Below the pieces are notes generated by a model. It worked only from the letters and a program-made list of their open reading frames with translations, made no database searches and was not told the DNA's origin. The position numbers and the translations under genes were made by a program. 64,000 nucleotides of DNA from Lanius collurio (lineage: Eukaryota; Chordata; Aves; Passeriformes; Laniidae), in the NCBI GenBank assembly GCA_020086605.1, contig JACBWW010000022.1, positions 2,997,559 through 3,061,558 on the forward strand, given 5' to 3'. Of this stretch, positions 35,651-47,600 are shown piece after piece (the first letter of the stretch is position 1; each line of letters opens with the position of its first letter).

Positions 35651-36340
35651 AGGGGGGCTGAGTGTGCCCCGGGGGAGTGTGTGAGGGGGGCTGTGTGCCC
35701 CCAAGGGTGTGTGAGGGGGGCTGAGTGTGAGCGGGGCTGTGTGCCCCGTGGGGGTGTGTGAGGGAGGCTGAGTGTGAGCGGGGCTGTGTGCCCCTTGGGG
35801 GTGTGTGCCCCATGGGAGTGTGCGAGGGGGGCTGAGTGTGCCCCCAAGGGTGTGTGAGGGCGGCTGAGTGTGCCCCGTGAGGGTATGTACCCCGTAGCTG
35901 CATGTGTGCCCCATGGGGGTGTGTGCCCCATGGCTGTGTGTGAGTAGGGGCTGAGTGTGCCCCATGGGGGTGTGTGCCCCATGGCTGTGTGTGAGTAGGG
36001 GCTGAGTGTGCCCCATGGGGGTGTGTGCCCCATGGCTGTGTGTGAGCAGGGGCTGAGTGTGCCCCATGGGGGTGTGTGTCTCATGGCTGCATGTGTCTGA
36101 TGGCTGTGTGTGTCCCATGACTGCATGGATCCCATGACTGCGTGTTCCCCACGCCTGTGTGTTCTATGGCTACCTGTATCCATAGCTGCTTCTTTCTGAT
36201 GGGTGCATGTGTCCCATGCCCATGTGTGCCCATTGTGTCTGCGTGGCCCATGGCTGCGTGTCCCCCAAGAGCCATGTGCGTGTCCCATAGCTGCTTGTGC
36301 CCATGGCTGCGAGTGTCCTGCTGGCATCCACCACCCTCCT
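35640..36340. repeat. GT/CCCC-rich minisatellite with a 51-bp core period
   Basis: The best part runs 35909-36075. The phrase ccccatgggg starts at 35909, 35960, 36011 and 36062, exactly 51 bases apart, and the three full units are nearly identical. To the left (35640-35905) are shorter irregular relatives built from gggggctgagtgtg and tgtgtgcccc. To the right (36075-36340) are decayed cccatggctgcgtgt-like units. The array lies immediately upstream of the PLEKHF1 CpG island. Because 51 is a multiple of three, it holds long spurious open frames on the minus strand. Confidence 0.9.
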
Positions 36341-39300
36341 GCACACTCTCCACTTGCCCCCACGAGCATAACTCAGGGTATTTGGTTTGCTCGCAGTTTT
36401 AAGTTTCATCATCCCCTGCTCACAGTATACTCTGTCAAGCAGAATGATACTCATGGATGACATTGTATAAAGATGGTTTCAGCGATGAAATGCCCCCAGT
36501 GTTTTACAGTTAAGAAGAGAGATATAAATAGAACTACACATTACCCTGGTCCAAAACAGAATCCAGACCTCTTTCCAAGCTTTGGATCAGGTCTTCTAAC
36601 CACTTTTGTGATTACAGTTACAGACCTCTGTGAAAAGAGCAAGGTATTAACGCCAAAATTGGTGTTGCAGGGAAATCCTTTGCATTCCTCTCTCCCACCC
36701 ACTCATCCCTCCCATGTGTCACTGCCAGGAGAGTGGTGAGATGAGTGAGCAGAGGCTGTGAGTGTTCCTCAGCCCTGCTGAAGGTGCTGCAGGGGACCCG
36801 AGCTCTGGCCCCTGCCAGGTGCAGTGACACTACCCCAGGCCTGTGCTGATCTATAATTCAGGTGCTTGCTCACTTTCTGTAATAGCTTTTCTATTTTTAA
36901 TGGAAAATGATGGACCTGTCAAGGTATTAGAAATATTTTTTTTTCCAGGGTTTCATTTTCTTTGGTAATAATAATGTGGGCTGGGAAGCTCACGGTGCAC
37001 TTTAGAGCTAAAGTGCTCAGCAGTCATGGGAGTTTCCACAAGACTCTACTTCTTTGCACTTTGTATTTGTGTCAGATGAGCAGACAAATGAGGACACGGA
37101 CTAAGTTCAGTGCAGTATGTGGCTGCTTAGCGGTGTATGAGGGTTACACAAAGAGCCATCAGGTCATCGACAAACCCCTGAAAACCTGGGAGAAGAGAGC
37201 TCAGCACAGAGGGGAGGTTGCTGGGCTGAACAGACTCAGGTTATCATTACCATTAACATTTAGTTTGAGGTCTATTCAGTCCTCCTGCCTTTTCTGTGGG
37301 AGAGCAGGACTCATGGTCTGTTGGGAGGAGCGTGGTCTGCCTTTGCAGAGTAGTTCTCACAGCTGGGAGCTGGTTTGTGTTGAACATGGACACCAGCTGT
37401 CTCTTGTCCTAGCTGCCTTGGGAGCAGTCTGCTAACTCTGGGGAGATCTGTCTAGCTTAGAAATTAATTCTCTACAAAATGCTGGGGTTTTTTAACGTGA
37501 TCTAACTGTAAATATCTATAAATTATAAATAGATGAAGGACTGAACTAAATATGCCAGAGTTTGTCTCAACTGTCAGACTAATTCAGATCTAACCAGTCA
37601 CAAATTATTACTGTGAAACTGTTTTTTTTTTTTCCTCCTATATGCTAAAATTATTCTGAATTTTCTCTCATGTTATCCTAATCACAGCCCTTATTACTGT
37701 GATGTAATACTTCAGTTTATTTTTCTCGTTGTTTCTCAGTATGCTCACCTGGACAACACGTCAGCCAAACACAGCACTGGGTTGGCCAAACCACCTGGGA
37801 TGTGAAGGTTTTTTTTCTTTGTCCCTCTTCAGTCAGAAGTGGAGGTGTGTTCAGGCAACTGTTGCATAAGGCAAGGAAGCCCCAAGATACACTTTGGGCT
37901 TACAATCAGTATTAAGTAGTTGCAATTGAGAGCTGACTTTCTGTTGGTATTTTGTTTGTTTTGGAAGCTCTTACACACTTGTTTGAATTCCTTACTGAGA
38001 CAAAAACTCGGAGTTTCACCAGTAATCTTAAGAGCTATTTGATAGGCAGGCTCAGGAGCTCTGTTTTTCCTGTCTGTAAACTCAAACATTTGTGGGACCA
38101 CTTGAAAAAGCTGCAGCCTAAATTACCAGCTTTTAATGCAACTAGAGCCAGGTAAAGAGACTTTTTCTCATTGCCTCTGGCATTTTCTCCAAAGCCACTT
38201 GTTTCTCAGTAGCAGAAATATCTTGCCCAATTGAGATGCAATAATTTCAAAGCAAGTAAAGGAAACTGCAGCTGCTCAGCTGAGTCAGCCAAAGGTAAGC
38301 TCTGCAGGGGAGAAAATGTTTTTTTATTATCTTCTAGTGGCAATATTACTACAACAGCCTGCAGGAAAAGATTAGATTATAATAGTAACAAAAACATCTG
38401 TTAAATTCTCAGCTCAGTGTATATTTAGTGCATGTTTGAAAAGAAGAAAAAACAACCCAGGCATTTGATAAAATTCTTTTGGATAAAACTCAATATTTAG
38501 ATTCAGTTTGGGATGCTAGGAACCCACTGTGAGTATAAGATAGAAGGTGGTTTTGACTAATTAACTACAGGGGGCATTTCATCAGTGGAAAAGACAGCTT
38601 GTAGCAATGGACATTTAATTGAATTGATCTTGGAATACTATGACTTAGTGAAGGAATAAGCCAACTTGTGTTCATCATACAGGTTCCTCGTAGGGATGAA
38701 TGACCTCTGTCCTGAGTGTGGTGCATGTGGGAGTTGAATGTTTATCTGAGCTGGCTGCTGGGGATTCAGCTAATCAGCCTCTACTAGAAATGTGTGACTT
38801 GCCATGATTGATTTGTGTCTCTGAAGCCCTACCAGCTTCACCTGCCTGCTTTGGAAATTAGTTGTTCCCAGTCTGACAGTACAGAAATCAAATTCCTGCT
38901 CAGCTCTGTCAGTACAGACTGAAACTTCAGAGTGCCAGTTTCCAAATTCTCACTAGTCCACATGCCTTGAGACTGCTGCCCACCAAACCTGTTTCGGAGG
39001 GTGCTTGTGTCTTTGGCACATCTCTCAACCCTTATGCAGGAAATTACTGACGTCTTGAGTGGCTCTGGGAGCCTGGCTGCAAAACGATTGTCTGACTGAT
39101 GAAAGTATTCCTTATTCCTGAAAGCAACCTTTGCTTGCTCCTCTGACTTTTGCCTTTTGCATAAAGCAATACTCAAAGTGCTCTTGTTTTTTACAGAGGC
39201 TTTGCTGTGCTTTGCATGGGTGCAGCACTTTATTCTCGAGATCTTGAAGGGCAGCATAAATTGTAATAACTGTGTGAGGGTTTGTACCCTCCTCACAGGG

Positions 39301-42300
39301 AGTTCCATGCTTGGAGAGTTACATTTGGTCACACGGTGCTTGGTCACCGACATAGAACAGTGGGTTATTTGCTGTGTCTTCAGTAGCAACAGGCTCTGGC
39401 TCTGAGTGAATCACTTGGGGGCTGAGGAACATCCCGCAGAGCTCCTGACTCACAGCCCCATGTGCCTCACCACAGGGCCGTGCCCAGCTCACAAATCTCT
39501 GTGATCCTTACAAAAGCTGTTGTGTGCAAGGACCACAAAACCTCTCACATTTGCAGATTCTAAAGTTACAAGTTTGTCTTGGTGTTTGCTGCACCCTTCC
39601 CTGCTCAGACCTCAGCCTTGCTCCTGGGTCACATGAGTACAGTGCTGTAGAGTTGGAACTTCATTCTTGAGTAATCAATAATGATCAGTAATTTCTGAGT
39701 GGATCAAGTGGGCTGGTTGTGATGAGTCTCCAGGCTGCACCCAAGAACTACCCAGTGCAGGGGCTCACAACAGGGAAAGCTCAGAAGTTTGAGCTCTCCC
39801 GAGGAGCAGGGTGGGTGAGCACACACTGACAAACAAGCAGGAGCTCTGACATTCTGCCAGACTGCTGTTTCTGAGTAGAGTTCCCCATAGCTGGATCAGG
39901 CTCAAGTTGAAATACAAAAGGTGAAGGCGAGAAAAAGCTGAGGTAGGATAGTATAAAATGCCAGAACTGTGAGGAGGTGCAGGTGTTCCGTGCAGAGAGG
40001 GATGTAGTATTAGAAGAAAATGTATGAAATTAATGTGGAAATAAAGAGGTGTGTGTATAAGAGCTGCTGAATGCATTTTGCAGCATGCTGTTAGCGAGTG
40101 CTGCACTTTCGGAGCTCAGCCTTCCTTCAGAATGCACCATTCTGGGCATGTTCTTCTGAACTCTTTTCCTACTGTTGCTATTCTATCTGAACAGTGATCT
40201 CACATTCGGGGTGCTTTTATTGCACAAAATAAATCACAGTGAACAAGTAACTGGTGAACAAGTGTGTCAAACACTAAACTGAGGTAGATCAGCTGTTTCA
40301 AATATTGAAATAGGTAAAAAGCATGGGGAACAAGAGTGTGATAATCGCTGGTTAATGCAAAAAGATGTAAATGACTGATGGACTGATTAGTCAAAGACAA
40401 ATAAAAGAGTTTCATTCCTGAACCCTGCTTTGCCTATGGCTATAGCTTCTATTTATGGGAAGAACATGCTTTGGTTTCTTTCCTTTGTAACTGCTACCCA
40501 GGCTGAATGTATGTGTTGCTCAGAAGGGAAAAATCCTCTCTTTGCAAGGGACCTTGCACCATATCAGTGCCTTTTGTGCAGGAAGGCATCTGCTGCCATT
40601 GCCTGGGGAAGTTTCATGCATTGAGAGCATGTGCAGAGAGCTCCGTGTATGGGGAACAAGAAAGGAAATCTTTGTTTCCTTTTGTGATCCTCAAATACAA
40701 GGGAAAACAGCCACGTGGTCTGTTTTTTCCAAGGTGTTCTGCTGACATCGTGGAAACCAAGAGAGCAAACCTCAGCTTGGCTGAGATCCCCATCCATTGG
40801 CATGCTGGATCTTTAAATGGAGAGATGCTGATCTGAACGAGGAATTGGAGATTTCTGCTGAGGTAGAAGAGGTTTATTGGCTTTTAGAGATTGTGTTGCT
40901 GTGCAGGATGCATAAGATGTGACATAGAGGATGTGTGAAGGATCCCACCTTAATTTGTGAAGGGTAAAAATCGTTGGTTGAGAAACCAGAGAGATGTTGT
41001 GTAATAGGAGGTTTGTGGTTGCTGTTGAGGGACATCTGAAGGAGGAGTTGAGGATTCTGCTCTGTACTTCTGCTCAAGCTGTGCAGAAATTGTGCATGTT
41101 GAGGTGGTACCATCCTGCCTTTTCGGGAGAGTTTTGCAAGAGTTAATGTTTTCCTGAGATTTCTCTCTTACTGGTGTACTGAAATGTAGGAAGCTTAGGG
41201 CTTTGTTTTGTTTTCTTTTTTTGTTGTTGTTGTTTTGTTTGGTTTGGTTTGTTTTTATCTGTTCTCAGAATGAAATATTTCATCTTTAACCTCACCCCTG
41301 AAGAGCAGCTGGGGGCAGGCAGGGGAAGGCACTGCAGGTTGGCTCTGTAACATTTGGGCTGTTTGATTTCATTAGCTTGGGAGCCCTCATAAATGCCTCA
41401 GGCCATGCACCTCCTCATAGACCCAACTTGGGAGAATCTCTTGCCGCTACCGCATGCATTAGCCTTCATTAATACAATTAGCATAATAGTGATTAGGATT
41501 CATTATTCCCAACAAAAAGATTAAGCCTGTAATACGTATCTCTGAATCAAATTCTCAGCTCCTTGTCTTGGGATTGCTTTATTTTGGAATTGGTTGCTGT
41601 TTATATCCTTCCATCTTCTAGAAAAAAAAGGAAGCTACTTAATTGTAAAACTGTTTGGGTCAAAGAAATGCCCCGAGATGATCTTTCATGCATGTTAAAT
41701 AGGTGAAGTGATCTATGGGACCCACACAGATCACACAGCCGCTCAACAGCCAAAACTGCAAACTTCATCTTCTTCAAGCACAAAAGCTACTTAGTTTCCC
41801 CATGTTGAAGACTTTTTATAATAGCAGTAAGACAACTCTAGAGAGAGCCATCTAATATTAACTCCAGGGAGTAATCATCTAATCACAATCTGGGGGTGAT
41901 TTGAAGCACTCATCTGGACCAAATGCCTCACAACACCCCAGGAGTGGTTTTATTGCATGATAGCAGTACCCCATTGAGCCTTATTGCTTAATTAAAAACA
42001 AATTCCCAAGTAATTTTTTTGCCTTTCCATAAAAACACAGTAGTACATAGCATGTATAAAACATCCATTAAATGATGGTAGATGCAAATTTACATTGTGA
42101 GATACAATCCGTTTCTCTACCACTTGGGGTTGAAGTTAAATGTAAAACCATTTCCTATAATCTGTGCACTGCTGTGTTTAGAGAGGAATAAATATGGGAA
42201 GGAGAGGTTCATTGTAGGATGCCTTGTTTTTATTAAGTGATATGTTTGGTCCCTTACAAAGGAATTGAAATTCTCATCCATCTTGCAGACGCAGGAGTCA

Positions 42301-42759
42301 AGTCATCAGTGTGGCCTTTTCTGCTTCCTCCTGGAGATTTCCTCAGCTTGCCCCATTTCGGGGCAGCCCTTCACAGGGGTGCTGTCCTGTGTGGGGCTGC
42401 CGTGGCTCTCTGAGCAGTGAGAGCGTGAGCAGCGCTGGTGCTGTGTTTGGGATGGTGCAGCACACCGCACAGGTGGCTCCCACGCGGCCTTTGTGGCTTC
42501 TGCAGTCTACCCAGGACTGAGCCTGGTGGGTTCATCCACTTGGGATGATGTTGCCCACAGCTGACCTCGGCCTGCTCTGGCTGTGGCTGGGCTGTGTCCA
42601 GGTCCTGCAGTTCCACTGGGAAAGCTGCCTTGCTTTGCCAGGGACCCAGACTGCATGAGAAGACTATGAAAGTCCTTTTCGTTTCTGGTGAGGAATGCCT
42701 GGACTCCCTTACACCTTTACAGAGTGCTTTCATAGCCCCAAGGACTTTGAGTGTTGTTT
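36341..42759. other. gene-free interval upstream of PLEKHF1
   Basis: No supported gene. A 183-codon minus-strand open frame at 38838-39389 has no recognisable domain and fits chance expectation. T/G-rich simple sequence lies at 41203-41258. AT-rich blocks 41380-41530 and 41820-42100 look like conserved non-coding elements: many TAAT cores, no repeats, no frames. Confidence 0.5.
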
Positions 42760-42764
42760 ACATG

Positions 42765-43250
42765 TGAAAGGAATAGGATGAATGTGTCCTTAGAAGCAGA
42801 GCATGAGGATCTGTTTGTAGATAGGGCCAGGAACTTACAGATAGGGGAGTAAAAGAAGAAACCATCAGTTCTAAAGAATGTCACTCTTGACACAGACTGC
42901 TGCTCAGCCAAGGCCGTGTTAAATTCCCGAATTTACAGAAAAAGAACAAAGGCTTAATACAATTATGAATAGTGTTTTGTTATAAAGGAAAAAATAAAGG
43001 GGGTGCATACTAGAGGGGGGCATGGAGTCGGCAATTCGAGGTGTCTGTACCTTCTGAGCACCTTGGCCAGTGGGGGAAGGAAGAGGGTGATGTGGCCAGG
43101 AACTTAGGATAAAAAGGGGGCTGTCCCCCCCAATAATTTGGGACCCCATGGGAAATGCCCCATGGCCTCTCACTTTATTCAAATAAAGTTACAAGACTCC
43201 TCTGTCTCCTTTTTGGACATGAACCTCTGGCACTGTGAGTTTTTCTACAC
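42765..43250 (+). mobile_element. solo LTR of an endogenous retrovirus
   Basis: A 486-base element begins TGAAAGGAAT and is flanked by the 5-bp direct repeat ACATG (42760-42764 and 43251-43255). It has a TATA-like box (ataaaaa) at 43109-43115 and AATAAA at 43182-43187, about 70 bases apart, in the order promoter then poly(A) signal, which sets the plus orientation. It shares its length with the shorter LTR at 4218-4572. No gag, pol or env remnant adjoins it, so it is a solo LTR left by recombination. Family naming needs a repeat library. Confidence 0.8.
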
Positions 43251-43255
43251 ACATG

Positions 43256-44446
43256 TCACAGGCAGAGGAAGCAAACCCAAGTTTTTAAATGTTCATCTGA
43301 AAATTATACAGGGAGTGATGGAGCCACTGCTCAAAAGTCTGTGCTGCCAGAGCTGTAATTGGGCTTTTGGCCCCAGCACTGAAATAAATGGGGGCAAAAA
43401 GGATTGATAGGACATTTTCTTCAGATTTGTTGCTCGGGTTGCCTTTAATTGATAATCTTGTAAGTGCAATTTTTAAAATAAAACCTGAGAATTAGTGGTA
43501 ACTATTACTCTGGTTGTTCCAGATGCTGGAGCTTTCTCATGGTATCTACAAGCTCAGGATAGAGGATGACACTCGTGTCAGTCTCTCCCGTTGTGGGCCC
43601 CACTCAGTATTGTGCACATCCTTCTGGTTTTCCCTATCAAATGGTGGTTCCCCAAGGAAGCCATGTGTGAATATCTACTGCTGATGGGTTGCAGCATTTG
43701 GGGTTGTAAAGGCAGCATGCTTTATCCTGTACTTAGATTTTGTAAAAAATAATATTGAGGGTTTTTTTTTGTGAACACTTTGATAGAATGTTTTGCTGAC
43801 TTCATTTTTAATGTCCCATTAGAGAGATGTCAAATGTTGTGGTGGAGGATTTGTTATAAAGAGAGATTGTGCTGAGAAAATGGGTGAGAGTAAACTATTG
43901 GCTGCTTCTGCTGCCTGAGAACAGTCTGAAAGAGCAGCTAAAAGAATAATTAAACCTGTGTATTTAAACAGTTCTGTGCTAACCTGGGACATCGCCAGGT
44001 TCGGAAAGGACATGAAAGGATCTGACAGTGTTCTTGAACAATAAACATTTTTACCTGAAAGATCTCTGCTGGCATTATTAGGAATGCCATTTTCTTGCTT
44101 TGATCTGACTCTCTAGGACTGGCTGCTCATGCAGCTGACACAGAGCAAGCAGCCAACAAAGCCAAGCCCTAATGGACTTTAATACCTTTAGTGAAGGGTT
44201 TATCTTCCTCTCAGATGTGTGTCATTTTACAAAGGCCCCTTTCATCTTAATGTGGAGGTGGCTGGCAGAAGTGGGGCCAGCACAGCCCTTGGCTAATGGC
44301 AGGGTTTGGCAGAGTGGCTCTCACTTGTCCAGCCCTGTCCCCCCTGCCCAGGGTGGAGTTGCTGGGGGTCAGCAGTGCTCCCTGGCTGCCCTGCCTGTAG
44401 AGCAGCTGCCCGTGGCACTGCTACAGCCTGGATGCTGGGCAGGGGA
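43256..44446. other. gene-free spacer
   Basis: Single-copy looking sequence without a recognisable exon, RNA or repeat. Confidence 0.55.
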
Positions 44447-44608
44447 TGGTTCTGCTTCAAAACCTACTTGCAAAAAAACCCCCAAACACACAGTGGGAGA
44501 TACCCTACCATAGATATTTTTTAGGTGGTTTTTGTTGGTTTTGTTTGTTTGTTTGTTTGTTTTTTGTTTGTTTGTTTTTTCTTGCAAGTAGGTTTTGAAG
44601 CAGAGCCA
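44447..44608. repeat. inverted repeat around a TTTG tract
   Basis: The 27-base arms 44447-44473 and 44582-44608 are reverse complements with one mismatch. The 108-base loop contains a TTTG/TTTTTG microsatellite (about 44531-44580). The bases just inside the arms are A-rich on one side and T-rich on the other, so the similarity may extend loosely inward. A cruciform or hairpin is possible. Confidence 0.9.
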
Positions 44609-47600
44609 GGGGTTTATTGGCCTGCTGGGGTGGGCAAAGGCACACATTGGTCACGTCAATACCTGCCTTACTCTGACTGCAGCAGAGCTGAAGGGTTGGC
44701 AGATTACAGATCTAGCCTGTTCTGCCATCTGAGCACATGCTGTAGGACACAATAAAAATGATGTTATATCTGCCTTTATTTAAGATGGGGAGTTTGGAGT
44801 CTTATGTTGATGGTTCTGGGATATTTATGACTCCCTTGAAGAGTATATCCTTCCACTGAGGAAATGAAGAGTGTGATATTTTAGTCATTGGAAATGCCTG
44901 GCTTAGTTTGGTTCTGTTTCCCGATTTCATTTTGACGTGGTAGGCAATTCAGAAAATATATTTGCAGCAAGGAAAATGGAGTTGTTATGGAAACATCTGA
45001 GCGAGGCGGCTGACACGGGGTAAGGCAGGCAGCAGATTCGCTGTACACACAGACACACTAAAACAGCAAGTTCATGTAAGGTAAGGGAGCAGTTTCTAGG
45101 CACTGTCTGCTTCATGGGTGGGTTTTCTGGCACAGGAGAAAAAAATCCCCACTTTAGAACTGTGAGCATGTGGCTCCATCTTCTGGTACCAGGGCAAAGT
45201 GTGTTGCTCTGGATATAGACGGAGGCGAGATCATTTGTATCATTCTTATGTTAGCTTCTACAAAAGCAACAACAAAACCAGCAGCAACAATACTAAGAAT
45301 AAATTAAAATACCTGTGCCCCAGAGCCGAGCTACAAGTTATTAGCGTAGTTTTCCTGAACCATTCTGCTGCATGGGCAGAATACTGCCTTTTGAAACACT
45401 CTCTTAGTTGTTTAGCCCCCAAAGTGGCTTGTCTTCTAAAGCACGACAGTGCTCTCCTGTGTGAAAACAATGTCTGCTCGGGGTGTGGGCTCTCCCAGTG
45501 AAGCCTCGTGCCTGTGTAGGTGCTACTCCTATCTCCTGCTCGTGGCTGTAGACGTATTTCTTTGTTTCCCTCCGCAACAACATCTTTGGCAAAGTAGCTA
45601 AAATCCATGATGCATCCTCGTGGAAATGCTGCTTGGGTAGAAGCAGGAATGAATGGCTCTTGGAGGTAGACTGCCAGAAGTCAAAAGAAAATAAAGCTGT
45701 TTTATTACTTCACCAAACAGTGAATGTTGTTACAGCGCATATTGCGCATGCTTAATTGAGCTTGATTACTCAATCTGTTCACCTTAGTAACTCATTTTGG
45801 TTTAATCAGAAGTAAGTCACTGTTCAAAACCAGGAGGTGTTACCACTTGCTGGTTAAACCTTGGGTTTTCTAAATAATCCTAAAGAATTGCCCCAACTTC
45901 GTTGCTTTGGAACAACTCCCAGCACAACAAATCAGAACAAGAGGTAATTATCTTGATGTGGTGTTGTCCTAAAGCTGTTGTTTGCAAGTCCTGCACCGCT
46001 CTGTAAATACAAAATTAAAAATATGGACCATGTGTTTTACTTGGTTTAATTCTGTGTACATATGTAAGTATGTTCTTTTTTTTTTTCTCCTCTGGATAGT
46101 TGAGCCTAGGATAAAAGGACCCCAAATTCTTTGTATAAAGCACTAGTTTTCGTTCCAAAGTACTTCATGGCGGAACTGGGGCAGTGAAGGTGAGGGAATA
46201 CAAATTTAGTGGCCCCAGTGCTTCTGCCCATACTTGTGCCACTCTAAGATCACTAACACAAGGAATGAGTTATTTGCATGCAGCATTTATCCATGGGGAG
46301 GGTTGTGTGGAGATCTGCTTGGAAAGAGTGCGTTCCTGCGTGGCAGGGAATCATATCACAAAAATCATTCCTAAAGTAAGCGCTAGCCAAGGCTTCCCAT
46401 CGCAGCCTCAGCAGCAAGGCTGTGGATCAAAATGAAGTGGAAACAGCCTCTACTCTTCACTGTGGTGCTTTTAAGCCCCCACACAGATGGAAGTGTCTTA
46501 AATGGCCACAGACTGTGCTGATAAAATACAGTTGCAACTTCCATGCTGGCATTTGGTGTTCCTAACCTGTCCCTGAGGCTGGGGTACATTGGGCTTCCCC
46601 TTGGCACTACCTGAGGTTTTCTCTTGAGGCTGCCTAGAGTTCCTACAATCTTTTTTCCCTCTTCCTATATTTAACCATCAGCTTCATCCTGTTTAATTGG
46701 TGATTCCAAGGTCTAATTTCTATGGTCTCTATCTCTCTCCGTATCCTGTGGATTATTCAAAAGGGATCTACTCACCTTTCTGAAAAATGCTACAAGGATA
46801 GCACCTTTCACTGACACTACCAGTAAATAAATACTACAGACCTCTTTTATTAGGAAGTGCAAGCCCACAACAAATCCTGCCCAGAATGTGTTTGATAAAT
46901 CAGATCTTTTGCAGACATCTGGAGATTGCGTTTGCAAATCCCTAGCCAGCTTGTTTTGTAGTCATTGTTACCATAATTCAGGTTAATGTTGTTGCCACTT
47001 TTTACTTGCTAAAACACATGTCGTGCTTTATTGCCTAAGAAAAAAAAAGTGGCTGCCTCGGAACAGAAGTTCTTTTAAAACCCTTCCTGAAAGTTTGCTG
47101 TTTGGAGAAACAAATGTCAAATCAATTGTCCTATCTTTGACTTGCCATTCTGAAAATGCAAGCTGTGAAAAGAGATTACTGGGTTTCTGCAATGGGGACA
47201 GTGTAGGAATCTAGACTGAGAATTATGTACCAACAGAAACCTAGAATAACAAGTGGAACAAGTAAACTTTCAGCTTTTTCTGTAAAGATTTGCTTAAAAA
47301 ATATTAGATCCCAAGTGAGAATGCTCATGCCAAGTTTTAAATCTCATTTGAATTTTTATAGCTGTTATAATCTCTGATATATAACCTTGGAAATAGGGTC
47401 TCGTAACAGAAATGCCGAGTCCCTTGACTATTGCCTCGCAAAAAATAGTTGCTGTAATAGGCTGCAATTCTGAGACAAGTTTGCAAGTCTGGCTTATGTC
47501 TGCATATCATCATTCAAATGGGTCTAAGCTGGGCTCTTCACATTATTTGAGGTTATTTGTGTACGTGATCAGCCGTGTGCAGCTGTTCCAGCAGTGTCAG

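Noticed and set aside
34811..35761. 316-codon plus-strand open frame across the PLEKHF1 CpG island
   Set aside because: Proline-, alanine- and arginine-rich translation of CpG-island DNA with no conserved motif; stop codons are simply rare in such composition.
35640..36340. CRISPR-like spacing of repeats
   Set aside because: The units are contiguous minisatellite copies with no unique spacers, and the genome is that of a vertebrate.
35197..36369. 390-codon minus-strand open frame, with a 299-codon frame overlapping it
   Set aside because: It consists of translated minisatellite (a 17-residue period) plus GC-rich island sequence. Two different frames are open over the same DNA, which is expected from a repeat unit divisible by three. 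No domain was seen.
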